A stretch of DNA of 64,000 nucleotides from positions 124,001 to 188,000 of the forward strand of contig NZ_LDTZ01000013.1 of the NCBI RefSeq assembly GCF_001186365.1, in the 5' to 3' direction. Both the position numbers and the translations under genes were made by a program. The stretch comes from Gordonia jacobaea (lineage in GTDB: Bacteria > Actinomycetota > Actinomycetes > Mycobacteriales > Mycobacteriaceae). The notes beneath the pieces are model-generated. The model made no database searches and was not told the DNA's origin. It saw only the letters and a list, made by a program, of their open reading frames with translations. Shown here in pieces: positions 18,108 through 28,383 of the stretch (position 1 is the stretch's first letter; each line of letters starts with the position of its first letter).

Positions 18108-18842
18108 TCAGGTGGAGTCCCAGAGACGCTGGTAGAAGCTCATTCGCTCCTCGTCGAAGTCGACGCCGTACGCCTCGACGAGCGGTCGTTCCCATCCGGG
18201 CCCGTAGTCCCACTCCGTACTCATGGCTGCGACGGCGATGTCGGCCCAGCGATCTGCGACGCCGAGGCTGCCCAGATCGACGTACGCCGTCACCTGTCCG
18301 GGGTCTGACAGCAGGAAGTTGGGGCAGCACGCGTCGCCGTGACACACGACCGCGCGGTCGATCGTGGGGGCATCTGTGGCCTCGAGTTGGACGTCGATGC
18401 CGCGCGACCGTGCGTCGGAAATGCGTTCTGCGGGCGACCACGTCCACGGACACGCGTCGGTGGGCAACGTGTCGTGCAGACGGCGAAGACCTCGACCGAG
18501 CGCTGGGACGGTGATCTCGGGGTGTTCGAGCCACGGTGTGAACACCGCCGAATCCCCTGGCGCTGCGGCCGTGAGCATCCACTCCGCGCTCTCGTCGTAT
18601 CCGGCGTCGAGGACGGTGGGACACGCGACGAACCGCGCCGCCCACAAGAGTCGGTGAGCTTCGGCGCTCAGGGAGACCTCGTCTGTCGGTGGCTGCCATT
18701 TCAGGTACCGGGCGGACGGGCCTTCGCCGAGCCGATAGGTGATGCCACCGACATCATTGAGCCAGACCGGCGTGATCGGATCGTCGCCGGAATGCGACAA
18801 GACAACGTCGGGAATTTCGTGCGCGGGGACAGCAGAGGTCAT
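18108..18842 (-). CDS. Aminoglycoside phosphotransferase-like kinase
   Basis: A 244-residue protein kinase-like fold of the APH(3') type. The catalytic loop is VCHGDACCPNFLL (family HGDxxxxN) and the metal-binding motif is YVDLGSLGVADRW (family DxGxxGxxDxxxD), both intact. The N-terminal ATP part is short (YRLGEGPSARYLKW). The Asp, His and Asn residues needed for phosphate transfer are present, so an active small-molecule kinase is likely, but true resistance is not shown. It is 11 bases after yaaA on the same strand, so probably one transcript, and it converges on efpA. Confidence 0.85.
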   Translation of the reverse strand: MTSAVPAHEIPDVVLSHSGDDPITPVWLNDVGGITYRLGEGPSARYLKWQPPTDEVSLSAEAHRLLWAARFVACPTVLDAGYDESAEWMLTAAAPGDSAVFTPWLEHPEITVPALGRGLRRLHDTLPTDACPWTWSPAERISDARSRGIDVQLEATDAPTIDRAVVCHGDACCPNFLLSDPGQVTAYVDLGSLGVADRWADIAVAAMSTEWDYGPGWERPLVEAYGVDFDEERMSFYQRLWDST

Positions 18843-18853
18843 CGGGATCGGTG

Positions 18854-19603
18854 TCAGTCGGTCAGGACGACGATCTCGTCGGGTCGGGGAATCTCGACGC
18901 GCTGCCCGGCGTCGGACAGCACGGCGGCGAGGGCGTTGATGTCACGGACGTTTCGGCGCGTCCGTACCAGTTCGCGGGCCATCAACCCCTTGTAGTGTTT
19001 GTTGAAGTGGCTCACCACTTTTCGGGTGCCGTCGGGCGCCTCTGTCATCACCGTGGCGGTCACCGCGCCAGAGACGGGGCCCAACTGCTGGTAGATCCCA
19101 GAGCGCAGGTCGATGACGAAATCGTCCACGGCGTCGAGCGCGTTCGAGAGAGCTGGTTTCCACGCCGAGGTGAGTGTGCCGAAGCCGGGCAGTGTCGATC
19201 CGCCCGAGAGGCGGTACGCGGGTATCCGGTCGCTTGCCCGGATGACCCCGAACAGCGCCGACCCGATCGCGAGGCGATCTGCCGCTTTCGTCTTGCCCGC
19301 GCGGGTCAGTGATCGGTGGTCGAGGGCGTCGTAGAGCACGCCGGTGTAGCGCTCGATGGCAGGGCGGGTGGGGGAGAGCCAGAGGTCGGCGTTGCGGTCG
19401 ACCTCGGCGAGTTGTGTCTTGCCGAGCCCGAGTGCCTTGACGCTCGCGTCGAGATCACCAGCGAGGTCGACTACGGCGTCGGCGATCTGTTTGCGGACCG
19501 GATTGAGTTCGGTGAACGAGAGTGCGTCGAGGTCGAGTGGGGCGCCGGAACCCCCGTCGGACTTGGTTTCCGAGGGCGGGAGGATGACGAGCACGTCGAA
19601 CAC
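18854..19603 (-). CDS. yaaA: YaaA/DUF328 peroxide-stress protein
   Basis: A 249-residue cytosolic protein. In E. coli the family limits free iron and binds DNA during H2O2 stress. The start LVILPPSETKS, the block TGVLYDALD and the end FNKHYKGLMARELVR, all family signatures, are present. The start is GTG 19603. It lies divergent from proS with 62 bases between, and upstream of the phosphotransferase-like gene. Confidence 0.9.
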   Translation of the reverse strand: MFDVLVILPPSETKSDGGSGAPLDLDALSFTELNPVRKQIADAVVDLAGDLDASVKALGLGKTQLAEVDRNADLWLSPTRPAIERYTGVLYDALDHRSLTRAGKTKAADRLAIGSALFGVIRASDRIPAYRLSGGSTLPGFGTLTSAWKPALSNALDAVDDFVIDLRSGIYQQLGPVSGAVTATVMTEAPDGTRKVVSHFNKHYKGLMARELVRTRRNVRDINALAAVLSDAGQRVEIPRPDEIVVLTD

Positions 19604-19651
19604 TGTATCCGGCCATGCGGACGGGACCGAAAAGCGTGTGCGGTGGCCGAC

Positions 19652-19657
19652 TAGACT
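19652..19657 (+). promoter_or_regulatory. -10 element TAGACT, probably leaderless
   Basis: TAGACT ends 8 bases before the proS GTG at 19666. The same sequence TAGACTGATCGA appears before ylxR at 24433. Confidence 0.5.
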
Positions 19658-19665
19658 GATCGACC

Positions 19666-21408
19666 GTGATCACACGGATGTCGACGCTGTTCCTGCGTAC
19701 GCTGCGCGATGACCCGGCAGACGCCGAGGTTCCCAGCCACAAGCTGCTTGTTCGCGCTGGATATGTTCGGCGCGTCGCGCCGGGCGTGTACAGCTGGCTC
19801 CCGCTGGGACTGCGTGTGCTCAGGGCGGTCGAGAACATCGTGCGCGAGGAGATGAACTCGATTGGTGCGCAGGAGATCCTGCTGCCCGCGCTGCTACCGC
19901 GTGAACCGTACGAGACGACGGCCCGCTGGACCGAGTACGGCGACAACCTGTTTCGTGTGAAGGACCGCAAGGGCACCGACATGCTCCTCGGTCCGACGCA
20001 CGAGGAGATCTTCGCGCAACTGGTCAAGAGTGAGTACTCGTCGTACAAGGATCTGCCGGTCATCCTCTATCAGATCCAGACCAAGTACCGCGACGAGGAA
20101 CGTCCGCGCGCAGGTATTCTGCGTGGACGCGAGTTCGTCATGAAGGACTCGTACTCGTTCGACCTCGACGACGACGGTCTGAAGGCCTCCTACATCGCGC
20201 ACCGTGACGCCTACCAGCGCATCTTCGCGCGGCTCGCGGTGCGATACGTCATCGTCGCCGCGACGTCCGGTGCGATGGGCGGCAGTGCCTCGGAGGAGTT
20301 CCTCGCCGAGAGCGAAGTGGGCGAGGACACGTTCGTACGATGCGTGGAGTCGGGCTACGCGGCCAATGTCGAGGCCGTCGTCACGCCTGCGCCCGAATCG
20401 ATTCCGTTCGACGGCCTCGCGGAGGCGCAGGTTCACGAGACCCCCGACACCACGACGATCGAGACGCTCGTGGCGTGGGCCAATGAGACCCTCGACGGGA
20501 CGTTCGACGCCGCGGACACACTCAAGAACGTGATGGTCAAGGTCCGCCAACCCGGAGGCGAGTGGGAGTTGCTCGGCATCGGCGTTCCGGGTAATCGCGA
20601 GGTCGACTTCAAGCGGCTCGAGGCGTCGTTGGAGCCTGCCGAGGTCGAGATGCTCACCGAGGCCGACTTCACGGCCAACGCGTTCCTGGTGAAGGGCTAC
20701 ATCGGGCCAAAAGCACTGCAGGAGAACGGTGTTCGCTATCTCGTCGATCCGCGCGTCGTCGACGGCACTGCGTGGATCACGGGTGCCGACCAACCCAACC
20801 GGCACGTCGTCGGACTCGTCGCCGGGCGCGACTTCACGCCGGACGGGACGATCGAGGCCGCCGAAATTCTCGACGGCGATCTCTCGCCGGACGGCAAGGG
20901 GCCGCTGGTGGCCGCGAAGGGCATCGAGATCGGTCACATCTTCCAGTTGGGCCAGAAGTACACCAACGCCTTCGAGGTGGATGTACTCGGCGAAAGCGGA
21001 AAGCCGGTCCGCCTGACCATGGGCTCCTACGGCGTCGGCGTGTCACGCCTCGTCGCGGTGATTGCCGAGCAGCAGCACGACGACAAGGGATTGTGCTGGC
21101 CGGCAGAGGTGGCGCCCTACGACGTGCACCTGGTGATCGCCAACAAGGACGAGGCCGCGATCGGCGGCGCGACGTCGCTGGCCGAGGAACTCGACGCCGA
21201 GGGTCTCGACGTTCTGCTCGACGACCGCAAGTCGTCGCCCGGCGTGAAGTTCAAGGACGCCGAACTGCTCGGCATGCCCATCGTGGTCGTTGTTGGTCGC
21301 GGCTACGCCAACGGCGTCGTCGAGGTCCGCGACCGCTTCACCGGCGAGAGCGCCGAGGTGCCGGTCGACAACGCGGTGTCGGCGATCGTCGCGGCGGTGC
21401 GCGGCTAG
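19666..21408 (+). CDS. proS: Prolyl-tRNA synthetase, bacterial type with editing insert
   Basis: Charges tRNA(Pro) with proline. At 580 residues it is the standard bacterial form with an internal editing domain (about 225-400). Class II motif 1 lies in [16 protein letters not shown], motif 2 is [17 protein letters not shown] and motif 3 is [11 protein letters not shown]. The anticodon domain ends the protein ([18 protein letters not shown]). The start is GTG 19666, reading [12 protein letters not shown]; an internal ATG at 19678 is an alternative that matches other family members. Confidence 0.96.
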   Translation: MITRMSTLFLRTLRDDPADAEVPSHKLLVRAGYVRRVAPGVYSWLPLGLRVLRAVENIVREEMNSIGAQEILLPALLPREPYETTARWTEYGDNLFRVKDRKGTDMLLGPTHEEIFAQLVKSEYSSYKDLPVILYQIQTKYRDEERPRAGILRGREFVMKDSYSFDLDDDGLKASYIAHRDAYQRIFARLAVRYVIVAATSGAMGGSASEEFLAESEVGEDTFVRCVESGYAANVEAVVTPAPESIPFDGLAEAQVHETPDTTTIETLVAWANETLDGTFDAADTLKNVMVKVRQPGGEWELLGIGVPGNREVDFKRLEASLEPAEVEMLTEADFTANAFLVKGYIGPKALQENGVRYLVDPRVVDGTAWITGADQPNRHVVGLVAGRDFTPDGTIEAAEILDGDLSPDGKGPLVAAKGIEIGHIFQLGQKYTNAFEVDVLGESGKPVRLTMGSYGVGVSRLVAVIAEQQHDDKGLCWPAEVAPYDVHLVIANKDEAAIGGATSLAEELDAEGLDVLLDDRKSSPGVKFKDAELLGMPIVVVVGRGYANGVVEVRDRFTGESAEVPVDNAVSAIVAAVRG

Positions 21409-21420
21409 CTTCCGGCGGCC

Positions 21421-21455
21421 GGTCCGGCAACCCGAGCTGATCGGGCTGCCGGACC
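21421..21455. terminator. Hairpin between proS and the ferritin-like gene
   Basis: A 14-bp stem (21421-21434 with 21442-21455, one A-C mismatch) around a 7-base loop, between two converging genes. No U-tract, as is usual in this group; it would serve both strands. Confidence 0.6.
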
Positions 21456-21461
21456 ACCGGA

Positions 21462-21896
21462 CTATTGGGGCTGTCCCGGGAACGGGACGGTCACCGGACT
21501 CTCGCGCAATGCCGCACGCCAGGTGGCCGCGCGCTGTGCGCAGTCGGTGAGCTGGTCGACGGCCAGGCGGCGCGCTGATTCGGAGTCGGCTCGCTCGAGC
21601 GCGGAGCGATACGCCGTGGCGCAATCATTTTCGGCGGCCAGCGCGGCGCGGGCGGCACTGGTGGGGTCGGTGACCTGCACCGGCAAGGTGTATCCGGAGG
21701 CCATGTCGGGTGGCGTCGCGCCCCCTGCCAAGATGGCGGCGTTCAGGGCGTCTCGCGCAGCGCGGTGGGCAGCGGTGTAGTCGGCGACAGTGGTGCGTCG
21801 AGTCGCGGACACGAAGGCCGTCGTGACTCCGTATGTGAAGATCGCGGCATTCTCGGCCTGCGTCGCCGCGGCCAGAGCGTCGGTCGTGGCGGTCAT
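21462..21896 (-). CDS. Ferritin-like DUF4439 protein
   Basis: A 144-residue all-helical protein of the DUF4439 ferritin-like group, corresponding to Rv2844/Rv2843-type genes next to proS. ATQAENAAIFTYGV and AALAAENDCATAYRSAL provide Glu residues on two helices in ferritin-like spacing, though a full set of metal ligands is not obvious. Function is unknown. The ATG overlaps the stop of the Tat lipoprotein gene (ATGA), so the two are made together. Confidence 0.8.
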   Translation of the reverse strand: MTATTDALAAATQAENAAIFTYGVTTAFVSATRRTTVADYTAAHRAARDALNAAILAGGATPPDMASGYTLPVQVTDPTSAARAALAAENDCATAYRSALERADSESARRLAVDQLTDCAQRAATWRAALRESPVTVPFPGQPQ

Positions 21897-22459
21897 GCGA
21901 GCTGCACCTCCACGAGTGTTGCGATCGAAGCGCTGACCGACCCGGCCAGTCCTGCCGAGTAGCCCTTCAGTGAGATCGCGGCGTCGTGTGCTGTGCGGGT
22001 CGACGCACGCAGCGCCGAGCGCAGCTCGTCGAGCGTGCCCGCTGTCGACGACGACTCCGGTGTGGACGTCGACGACGCACCCGCACCGGTCGAGCCTGGG
22101 GTCGCGGATGCCGACGGTGCGGCAGACAACTGGTTGGCCGTGTCGGAGTCGAGGCGTTGGACTTCCTGCGAGAGTGCGGTCGCGTGGGCGTCGCGCTGCT
22201 CGGCGATCACTCCGAGCGCCGCGCTGTAGGTCGGAAGGCGAGGGGCGAGGGAACGTGCTGCCGCAGCGTCGGAGCGGGCGGCCTTGGCCAAGGGGAGCAG
22301 GGCGGTTGCGGTGATCTCATTGGGCGTCGGGCCGCTGTCGCATGCGCTCGATGCGCCGATCACGAGTGCTCCGGCACCGAGCGCGAGGCCGCCTCGCAAG
22401 ACGGTGCGACGATCCACGGCGTCGAGTACATCGGTGGCTGCTGGCTTCACCCGACACAT
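21893..22459 (-). CDS. Tat-type lipoprotein, DUF4439-associated
   Basis: A 188-residue exported protein. The N terminus has a twin-arginine stretch DRRTVLRGGLALGAG, then a lipobox-like IGASSAC whose Cys would be acylated, near residue 40. The mature part is Ala/Ser-rich with helices (AKAARSDAAAARS, LSQEVQRLDSDT) and a Ser/Thr/Gly linker in the middle. It probably sits on the outer face of the membrane with the partner encoded next. The start ATG 22459 (MCRVKPAA) is chosen; a frame open to 22720 has no signal sequence. The substrate is unknown. Confidence 0.75.
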   Translation of the reverse strand: MCRVKPAATDVLDAVDRRTVLRGGLALGAGALVIGASSACDSGPTPNEITATALLPLAKAARSDAAAARSLAPRLPTYSAALGVIAEQRDAHATALSQEVQRLDSDTANQLSAAPSASATPGSTGAGASSTSTPESSSTAGTLDELRSALRASTRTAHDAAISLKGYSAGLAGSVSASIATLVEVQLA

Positions 22460-22699
22460 GATGCCAGCCCGACACACGGGCGCCGCATGGGCCGCGAGCG
22501 GTCCGGCGGCTTGAAGTAGCCTGCCGAGTCCGAGGCCGGTCGCAAGGTGGTCGGGAGAGGGTCGAATATCGACTAGAATGGGGTGCCGTCGGATGCGGCA
22601 GAGCAATCGTCTCGAAAGCCAACCGATGGCTACGGACGCAACTGACGACCGCAACTGAACACGCTGCGCGGCAAGCGAAGACGAGGAGTGAGGGGAGCA

Positions 22700-23245
22700 A
22701 TGAGCATCGATACACGACAACTCCGCACACTCGTCGACACCTTTGTCGCCGACCGCGGATTCGACGTCGAAGACGTCGCGGTCACCCAGGGTGCGGACGG
22801 CGACGCTGTCGTCGTGATCGTCGATCGGGACGGGGGAGGTTCTCTCGACGAGCTCGCCGACCTCAGTCGCGAACTGTCGGACGCGCTCGACGCCGATCCT
22901 GCCTACTCCGATATCGACACACTCGAGGTCACCTCACCCGGCGTCGACAGGCCGCTCACGACCGAACGTCAGTGGCGTCGCGCTGCCGGACGCAAGGTGC
23001 TCATCGATCTCGTGGACGACGACGGGCCTGCCCGTGTCGCCGGCAGGGTCGGTCCGTTACACGACGGCCAGGTCGACATCGTGAGCAACGACCGTGGGCG
23101 TTTCCGGGTGCGCGCCGTCGAGCTCGACGCGGTCACACGCGCCGTGGTCGACGTCGACTTCTCGCGGCCGGGAGTCGCCGAACTGCGATTGTGCGGCCTC
23201 GACGACGAACAGATCGCGCAACGTCGCGACACCGTCACCTCGTAG
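22700..23245 (+). CDS. rimP: Ribosome maturation factor RimP
   Basis: A 181-residue factor for 30S subunit assembly, first gene of the rimP-nusA-ylxR-infB-rbfA cluster. The family block VTSPGVDRPLTTERQWRRA and the C-terminal SH3-like part are clear. ATG 22700 follows GGGGAGCA; GTG 22688 would add four residues and is less likely. The 240 bases upstream are shared with the divergent lipoprotein gene and probably hold both promoters. Confidence 0.93.
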   Translation: MSIDTRQLRTLVDTFVADRGFDVEDVAVTQGADGDAVVVIVDRDGGGSLDELADLSRELSDALDADPAYSDIDTLEVTSPGVDRPLTTERQWRRAAGRKVLIDLVDDDGPARVAGRVGPLHDGQVDIVSNDRGRFRVRAVELDAVTRAVVDVDFSRPGVAELRLCGLDDEQIAQRRDTVTS

Positions 23246-23356
23246 CGACTCGACAACGCAGCCGACGAGACAAACCGGGCGACAAAAACTGACTTCAGAA
23301 CCGAACGACACAGCCGAAAAATTCCATAGCAGCCGACAAGTGAATAGGAGCGCCCA

Positions 23357-24397
23357 ATGAACATCGACATCAATGCACTGCGCATGATCGAGGCCGACAA
23401 GGGAATCTCGATCGACACCGTCATCACCGCCATCGAGACCGCATTGCTCACCGCATACCGCCACACCGACGGGTTCGCGCCGCACGCGCGCATCGACGTG
23501 AATCGCAAGAGCGGGGCGGTCCGGGTGATGGCCCAGGAGGTCGACGAGGACGGCACCGTCGTCCACGAGTACGACGACACCCCCGAGGGATTCGGTCGGA
23601 TCGCGGCCACCACCGCCCGTCAGGTCATCCTGCAGCGTCTGCGGGACGCGGAGAACGAGAAGAACTTCGGCGATTTCGTCACCCACGAGGGCGAGATCGT
23701 CGGCGGCGTCGTCCAGCAGGACGCCCGCGCCAACGCACGCGGCATGATCGTCGTGCAGATCGGTAGCGACGCCAACAGTGCGGAGGGAGTCATCCCGCCC
23801 GCTGAGCAGGTGCCAGGGGAGAGCTACAAACACGGCGAGCGCATCAAGTGCTATGTCGTCGGGGTCTCGCGGGGCCCGCGCGGGCCGCAGATCACGCTGT
23901 CGCGCACCCATCCGAACCTTGTCCGCAAACTGTTCGCCCTCGAGGTCCCCGAGATCGAGGACGGATCGGTCGAGATCGTCGCCGTGGCGCGCGAGGCGGG
24001 TCACCGCTCCAAGATCGCCGTGCACACCGGTGTCAGCGGACTCAACGCCAAGGGCGCGTGCATCGGTCCGATGGGGCAGCGCGTGCGCAACGTAATGAGC
24101 GAGTTGTCCGGCGAGAAGATCGACATCATCGACTACGACACCGATCCCGCCGTGTTCGTCGGGAACGCTTTGTCGCCTGCGAAGGTCGTCTCGGTGGAGG
24201 TCGTCGACGCCGCGCAGAAAGCCGCGCGTGTCGTGGTGCCCGACTATCAGCTCTCGCTCGCGATCGGTAAGGAAGGTCAGAATGCCCGCCTGGCAGCTCG
24301 ACTGACGGGTTGGCGAATCGACATCCGTTCCGACGCCGACGACGCTCCCGGTGCACCCGCCGGACAGGCGGGCGGGCCGGGCACCGGACGCGCGTGA
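23357..24397 (+). CDS. nusA: Transcription elongation/termination factor NusA
   Basis: A 346-residue RNA polymerase-bound factor for pausing, termination and antitermination. An N-terminal polymerase-binding domain is followed by S1 (about 110-190), KH1 ([15 protein letters not shown]) and KH2 ([19 protein letters not shown]). It lacks the acidic C-terminal repeats of E. coli NusA, which is normal for actinobacteria. AATAGGAG precedes the ATG. The 111-base gap after rimP shows no clear terminator. Confidence 0.95.
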   Translation: MNIDINALRMIEADKGISIDTVITAIETALLTAYRHTDGFAPHARIDVNRKSGAVRVMAQEVDEDGTVVHEYDDTPEGFGRIAATTARQVILQRLRDAENEKNFGDFVTHEGEIVGGVVQQDARANARGMIVVQIGSDANSAEGVIPPAEQVPGESYKHGERIKCYVVGVSRGPRGPQITLSRTHPNLVRKLFALEVPEIEDGSVEIVAVAREAGHRSKIAVHTGVSGLNAKGACIGPMGQRVRNVMSELSGEKIDIIDYDTDPAVFVGNALSPAKVVSVEVVDAAQKAARVVVPDYQLSLAIGKEGQNARLAARLTGWRIDIRSDADDAPGAPAGQAGGPGTGRA

Positions 24398-24432
24398 TGA
24401 GGTCCGGTTGTCCAGTTCGGTGCTCGGCGCGC

Positions 24433-24438
24433 TAGACT
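24433..24438 (+). promoter_or_regulatory. -10-like element TAGACT before ylxR
   Basis: TAGACT ends 5 bases before ATG 24444 and 17 before ATG 24456. If it is an active promoter, part of the infB operon could be transcribed independently of nusA. Confidence 0.35.
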
Positions 24439-24443
24439 GATCG

Positions 24444-24875
24444 ATGGTCACGCGAATGCGGCCGGCCGCCCCCTGTGGACACGCTTCCGATGGTGGTGAC
24501 CGGTCCGGTCCGCGGAACGACTCTTCCGAGAGTCATTCTCCGCAAGGTCCGATCCGTATGTGTCTGGGATGTCGGCAACGAGCCGGCATCGCAGATCTGG
24601 TCCGTGTCGTCGTCGTCACCGGCGCGAGCGGCCCGAGGATCGCGGTCGACACCGCGAAGACCATGCCTGGGCGAGGTGCTTGGCTGCATCCGATGGCGGA
24701 CTGCGTGTCCGCCGCGGTTCGACGCCACGCGTTTGCCCGGGCGCTGAGGAGTCCGGGACTGGTCGTAGACCAGTCCGACCTCAAAGAAGTGCTGTACACC
24801 CGCTCGGGAGACAGCACGGACGAGAGCGGCCCTAACGGGCCAGAACAGGTAGCAGAAGACATGAGCACACCGTGA
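24444..24875 (+). CDS. ylxR: YlxR/DUF448 RNA-binding protein
   Basis: A 143-residue protein with the DUF448 fold between nusA and infB, its usual place. The core is PIRMCLGCRQRAGI near residue 37 and GRGAWLHP near 75. The first 35 residues are non-conserved and Ser/Gly/Arg-rich, so an internal start (ATG 24456 or later) is possible. The family binds RNA, and in some bacteria acts with RNase P or as a regulator; the role here is not settled. Confidence 0.88.
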   Translation: MVTRMRPAAPCGHASDGGDRSGPRNDSSESHSPQGPIRMCLGCRQRAGIADLVRVVVVTGASGPRIAVDTAKTMPGRGAWLHPMADCVSAAVRRHAFARALRSPGLVVDQSDLKEVLYTRSGDSTDESGPNGPEQVAEDMSTP

Positions 24876-24954
24876 AGTCACCACGATGAGCACGTATCGG
24901 ACGTAATCCGAGGCCGTGGCGGGCAAGCCGCTCGGCCTCCAAGTGAGGAGAGCA

Positions 24955-27771
24955 GTGGCAGGCAAAGCCCGCGTGCATGAACTGGCCAAGGAACTTGGCG
25001 TGACGAGCAAGCAAGTGCTCGAACGTCTCAAAGAACAGGGCGAGTTCGTCAAATCCGCGTCGTCGACCGTCGAGGCCCCCGTGGCCCGCCGACTCCGCGA
25101 ATCCTTCCCCGCAGCTAACGGGGGAGCAACCAAGAACGACTCCACGAAGTCGGCAGCACCCAAGCCGGGTGCCGCGGCTCGTGACAACTCTGCTGCGCCC
25201 AAGCCCGGCGCAGCTCGCCCCGGCCCCAAGCCGGCGGCTCCGAAACCTGCACCAGCACCGACGCCTGCCGCCGCACAGTCGGCACCAGCGCCCGCGCCTG
25301 CAGCCACCCCGGCACCTGCCGCCGCGCCCACCCCGGCGCCGGCACAGAAGCCGACGCCCGCGGCAGCTCAGGCTTCCGCGCCGGCGCCGACGAGTCCACG
25401 TCCCGGGCCCAAGCCCGGTCCGCGTGCGCCTCGCGTCGGAAACAATCCGTATTCGTCTGCTCCCGCACCAGCTCCGCGCCCGGCGGCACCACGTCCCGGA
25501 CCCGGTCAGGGCGGTCCCCGCCCGGGTGGTGGACGTCCCACACAGGGCCGACCAGGTCAGGGTGCAGGGCGCCCCGGTCCCGGCGGTGCCGGAGCACGTC
25601 CCGCACCGGGTCAGGGCGGACCTCGCCCGAACCCGGGCAACATGCCCCCTCGCCCGAACCCGGGTGCCATGCCCAGTCGTGCGGCACGTCCCGACGCAGG
25701 CCGACCAGGCCGCGGCGGCGGACCGGGCGGTCGCGGTGGCGGCGGTGGCGGAGGCTATCGCGGTGGCGGCGGAGGCGCGCCCGCCGGAGCACCGGGAGGT
25801 CCTCCCGGAGGTTTCCGCGGACGCCCCGGTGGCGGCGGTCGCGGTCGTGGCGGCGCAGCCGGTGCGTTCGGACGTCCAGGTGGTGCACCCCGCAAGGGTC
25901 GCAAGTCCAAGCGTCAGAAGCGGCAAGAGTACGACTCGATGCAGGCTCCGGCCGTCGGTGGCGTCAGGCTGCCGCGCGGCAACGGTGAGACGATTCGTCT
26001 CGCCCGCGGCGCTTCGCTGTCCGACTTCGCCGACAAGATCGACGCCAACCCGGCATCGCTGGTCCAGGCGCTGTTCAACCTCGGCGAGATGGTCACGGCG
26101 ACCGAGTCGGTCAACGACGAGACGCTGGAGCTGCTCGGCTCCGAGATGAACTACAACGTCCAGGTCGTCAGCCCGGAGGACGAAGATCGCGAGCTCCTCG
26201 AGAGCTTCGATCTCTCCTACGGCGAGGACGAGGGCGGCGAAGAGGATCTCGAACAGCGTCCGCCGGTGGTCACCGTCATGGGTCACGTCGACCACGGCAA
26301 GACCCGCCTGCTCGACACCATCCGTAAGGAGAACGTGCGTGAGGGCGAGGCCGGTGGCATCACCCAGCACATCGGTGCCTACCAGGTGAATACGCACCTC
26401 AACGGCGACGATCGACTGATCACGTTCATCGACACCCCGGGTCACGAGGCGTTCACCGCCATGCGTGCCCGTGGTGCCAAGTCGACCGACATCGCGATCC
26501 TCGTGGTCGCCGCCGACGACGGCGTCATGCCGCAGACGGTGGAGGCCGTGAACCACGCGCAGGCAGCAGATGTGCCGATCGTGGTCGCGGTCAACAAGAT
26601 CGACAAGGAAGGCGCCGATCCGTCGAAGATCCGCGGCCAGCTCACCGAATACGGGCTGATCCCCGAGGAGTACGGCGGCGACACGATGTTCGTCGACATC
26701 TCGGCCAAGCAGGGCACCAACATCGAGCAGCTGCTCGAAGCGGTGCTGCTGACTGCCGACGCGTCGCTCGATCTGCGTGCCAACCCCGACATGGACGCTC
26801 AGGGTGTCGCCATCGAGGCGCACCTCGACCGCGGTCGCGGACCTGTGGCGACAGTGCTGGTCCAGCGCGGAACGCTGCGAGTCGGCGACTCCGTGGTGGC
26901 AGGCGATGCCTACGGTCGTGTGCGACGCATGGTCGACGAGCACGGCGACGACGTCAACGAGGCTCTGCCTTCGCGACCCGTCCAGGTCATCGGCTTCACG
27001 TCGGTGCCGGGTGCAGGTGACAACCTGCTCGTCGTCGAAGAAGATCGCACCGCCCGGCAGATCGCCGACCGGCGCAACGCGCGCAAGCGCAACGCGCTGG
27101 CCGCACGTAGCCGCAAGCGGATCAGCCTCGAGGACCTCGATTCGGCGCTGAAGGAAACCAGCCAGCTGAACCTGATCCTCAAGGGCGACAACGCAGGTAC
27201 CGTCGAGGCGCTCGAAGAGGCGCTGCTCGGTATCGACATGGGCGACGAGGTGTCGCTGCGCGTCATCGACCGTGGTGTCGGTGGCGTGACGGAGACCAAC
27301 GTCAACCTGGCTGCGGCGTCGGATGCGATCATCATCGGCTTCAACGTCCGTGCGGAGGGCAAGGCCACAGAGCTCGCCAACCGCGAGGGTGTCGACATCC
27401 GGTACTACTCGGTGATCTACCAGGCCATCGACGAGATCGAGAGTGCGCTCAAGGGCATGCTCAAGCCGATCTACGAAGAGGTGGAGCTCGGCCGCGCCGA
27501 GATCCGCGCCATCTTCAAGAGCTCGAAGGTCGGCAACATCGCCGGTTGCCTGGTGCAGTCCGGTCTCATCCGCCGCAACGCGAAGGCTCGTCTGCTGCGC
27601 GACAACGTGGTGGTCGCCGAGAATCTCACGATCTCGTCGCTGCGACGCGAGAAGGACGACGTCACCGAGGTTCGCGAAGGCTACGAATGTGGTCTCACGC
27701 TGACGTACAGCGACATCAAAGTCGACGACGTCATCGAGAGCTACGAGTTGCAGGAGAAGCCGCGCGACTGA
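24955..27771 (+). CDS. infB: Translation initiation factor IF-2
   Basis: GTPase that brings initiator tRNA to the 30S subunit. It is 938 residues. The N-terminal IF2_N helix domain ([19 protein letters not shown]) is followed by a long Pro/Ala then Gly/Arg-rich linker (about 60-320), typical of high-GC actinobacteria. The G domain starts near residue 443 with GHVDHGKT, then [18 protein letters not shown] and NKID. Domains II, III and the tRNA-binding C domain follow. GTG 24955 is chosen because GAGGAGAGCA precedes it; an upstream in-frame start at 24916 has no ribosome site. Confidence 0.96.
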   Translation: MAGKARVHELAKELGVTSKQVLERLKEQGEFVKSASSTVEAPVARRLRESFPAANGGATKNDSTKSAAPKPGAAARDNSAAPKPGAARPGPKPAAPKPAPAPTPAAAQSAPAPAPAATPAPAAAPTPAPAQKPTPAAAQASAPAPTSPRPGPKPGPRAPRVGNNPYSSAPAPAPRPAAPRPGPGQGGPRPGGGRPTQGRPGQGAGRPGPGGAGARPAPGQGGPRPNPGNMPPRPNPGAMPSRAARPDAGRPGRGGGPGGRGGGGGGGYRGGGGGAPAGAPGGPPGGFRGRPGGGGRGRGGAAGAFGRPGGAPRKGRKSKRQKRQEYDSMQAPAVGGVRLPRGNGETIRLARGASLSDFADKIDANPASLVQALFNLGEMVTATESVNDETLELLGSEMNYNVQVVSPEDEDRELLESFDLSYGEDEGGEEDLEQRPPVVTVMGHVDHGKTRLLDTIRKENVREGEAGGITQHIGAYQVNTHLNGDDRLITFIDTPGHEAFTAMRARGAKSTDIAILVVAADDGVMPQTVEAVNHAQAADVPIVVAVNKIDKEGADPSKIRGQLTEYGLIPEEYGGDTMFVDISAKQGTNIEQLLEAVLLTADASLDLRANPDMDAQGVAIEAHLDRGRGPVATVLVQRGTLRVGDSVVAGDAYGRVRRMVDEHGDDVNEALPSRPVQVIGFTSVPGAGDNLLVVEEDRTARQIADRRNARKRNALAARSRKRISLEDLDSALKETSQLNLILKGDNAGTVEALEEALLGIDMGDEVSLRVIDRGVGGVTETNVNLAAASDAIIIGFNVRAEGKATELANREGVDIRYYSVIYQAIDEIESALKGMLKPIYEEVELGRAEIRAIFKSSKVGNIAGCLVQSGLIRRNAKARLLRDNVVVAENLTISSLRREKDDVTEVREGYECGLTLTYSDIKVDDVIESYELQEKPRD

Positions 27772-27791
27772 CGCGCGGATCGTCGAACACG

Positions 27792-27844
27792 CTCCCCTTC
27801 CGGGGCCTGAGGGCACTTAGTGCTCGACGGCCCCGGAAGGGGAG
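27792..27844 (+). terminator. Long hairpin between infB and rbfA
   Basis: A perfect 16-bp stem (27792-27807 with 27829-27844) enclosing 21 bases that can form a small inner hairpin. No U-tract. It could terminate, attenuate or be an RNase processing site inside the operon. Confidence 0.65.
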
Positions 27845-27865
27845 TACGTTCCTCATTCACAGTGC

Positions 27866-27910
27866 GTGGTTCGATTCTCAGTGGTTCGATTCTCGCTGGT
27901 TCGATTCTGG
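27866..27910 (+). repeat. 15-bp tandem repeat, three copies, in the rbfA leader
   Basis: Copies at 27866, 27881 and 27896 share GGTTCGATTCT. The last copy runs into the ribosome-binding site of rbfA (AGGAAGGA). Confidence 0.85.
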
Positions 27911-27924
27911 AGGAAGGACATCCC

Positions 27925-28383
27925 ATGGCTGACCCGGCACGGGCACAGCGAATGGCCAAGCGGATCTCGTCGATCGTGGCGTCGTCGATCGCCCACGACA
28001 TCAAGGACCCGCGGCTGGCCCACGTCACGATCACCGATGCCAAGGTGACCAACGACCTGCACGACGCGACGGTCTTCTACACCGTCATGGGCGAATCGAT
28101 CGACGCCGAACCCGACTACGAGGCCGCTGCCGCGGGACTCGCCAAGGCGACCGGGATTCTCCGCTCGAAGGTCGGCGCCGGAACAGGCGTGCGCTTCACC
28201 CCGACATTGAGTTTTGTCCTCGACACCGTTCCCGACGCCGCGCGGCACATGGAAGAACTCGTGGCACGCGCACGTGCCAACGACGAACTCGTCGCGCGTC
28301 AGGCGAAGGAAGCGCAACCCGCCGGTGACGCGGATCCGTATCGAAGCAAGGACGAAGACAGCGAGGACGGTTCACGCGGGTGA
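27925..28383 (+). CDS. rbfA: Ribosome-binding factor A
   Basis: A 152-residue KH-type protein for late 30S maturation. The block [16 protein letters not shown] and the end [12 protein letters not shown] are family signatures. The C terminus is extended, acidic and disordered (about 120-152). ATG 27925 has AGGAAGGA upstream. Its stop overlaps the start of the DHH phosphoesterase gene (GTGA). Confidence 0.94.
   Translation: MADPARAQRMAKRISSIVASSIAHDIKDPRLAHVTITDAKVTNDLHDATVFYTVMGESIDAEPDYEAAAAGLAKATGILRSKVGAGTGVRFTPTLSFVLDTVPDAARHMEELVARARANDELVARQAKEAQPAGDADPYRSKDEDSEDGSRG

Noticed and set aside
25140..25900. Pro/Ala and Gly/Arg repeats as a separate repeat element
   Set aside because: They are the normal disordered linker of actinobacterial IF-2.
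24832..27816. A 994-codon open frame on the minus strand opposite infB
   Set aside because: It is the mirror of a GC-rich, codon-biased gene. Its translation has long low-complexity stretches and no ribosome site, while the plus strand encodes IF-2 with all motifs.
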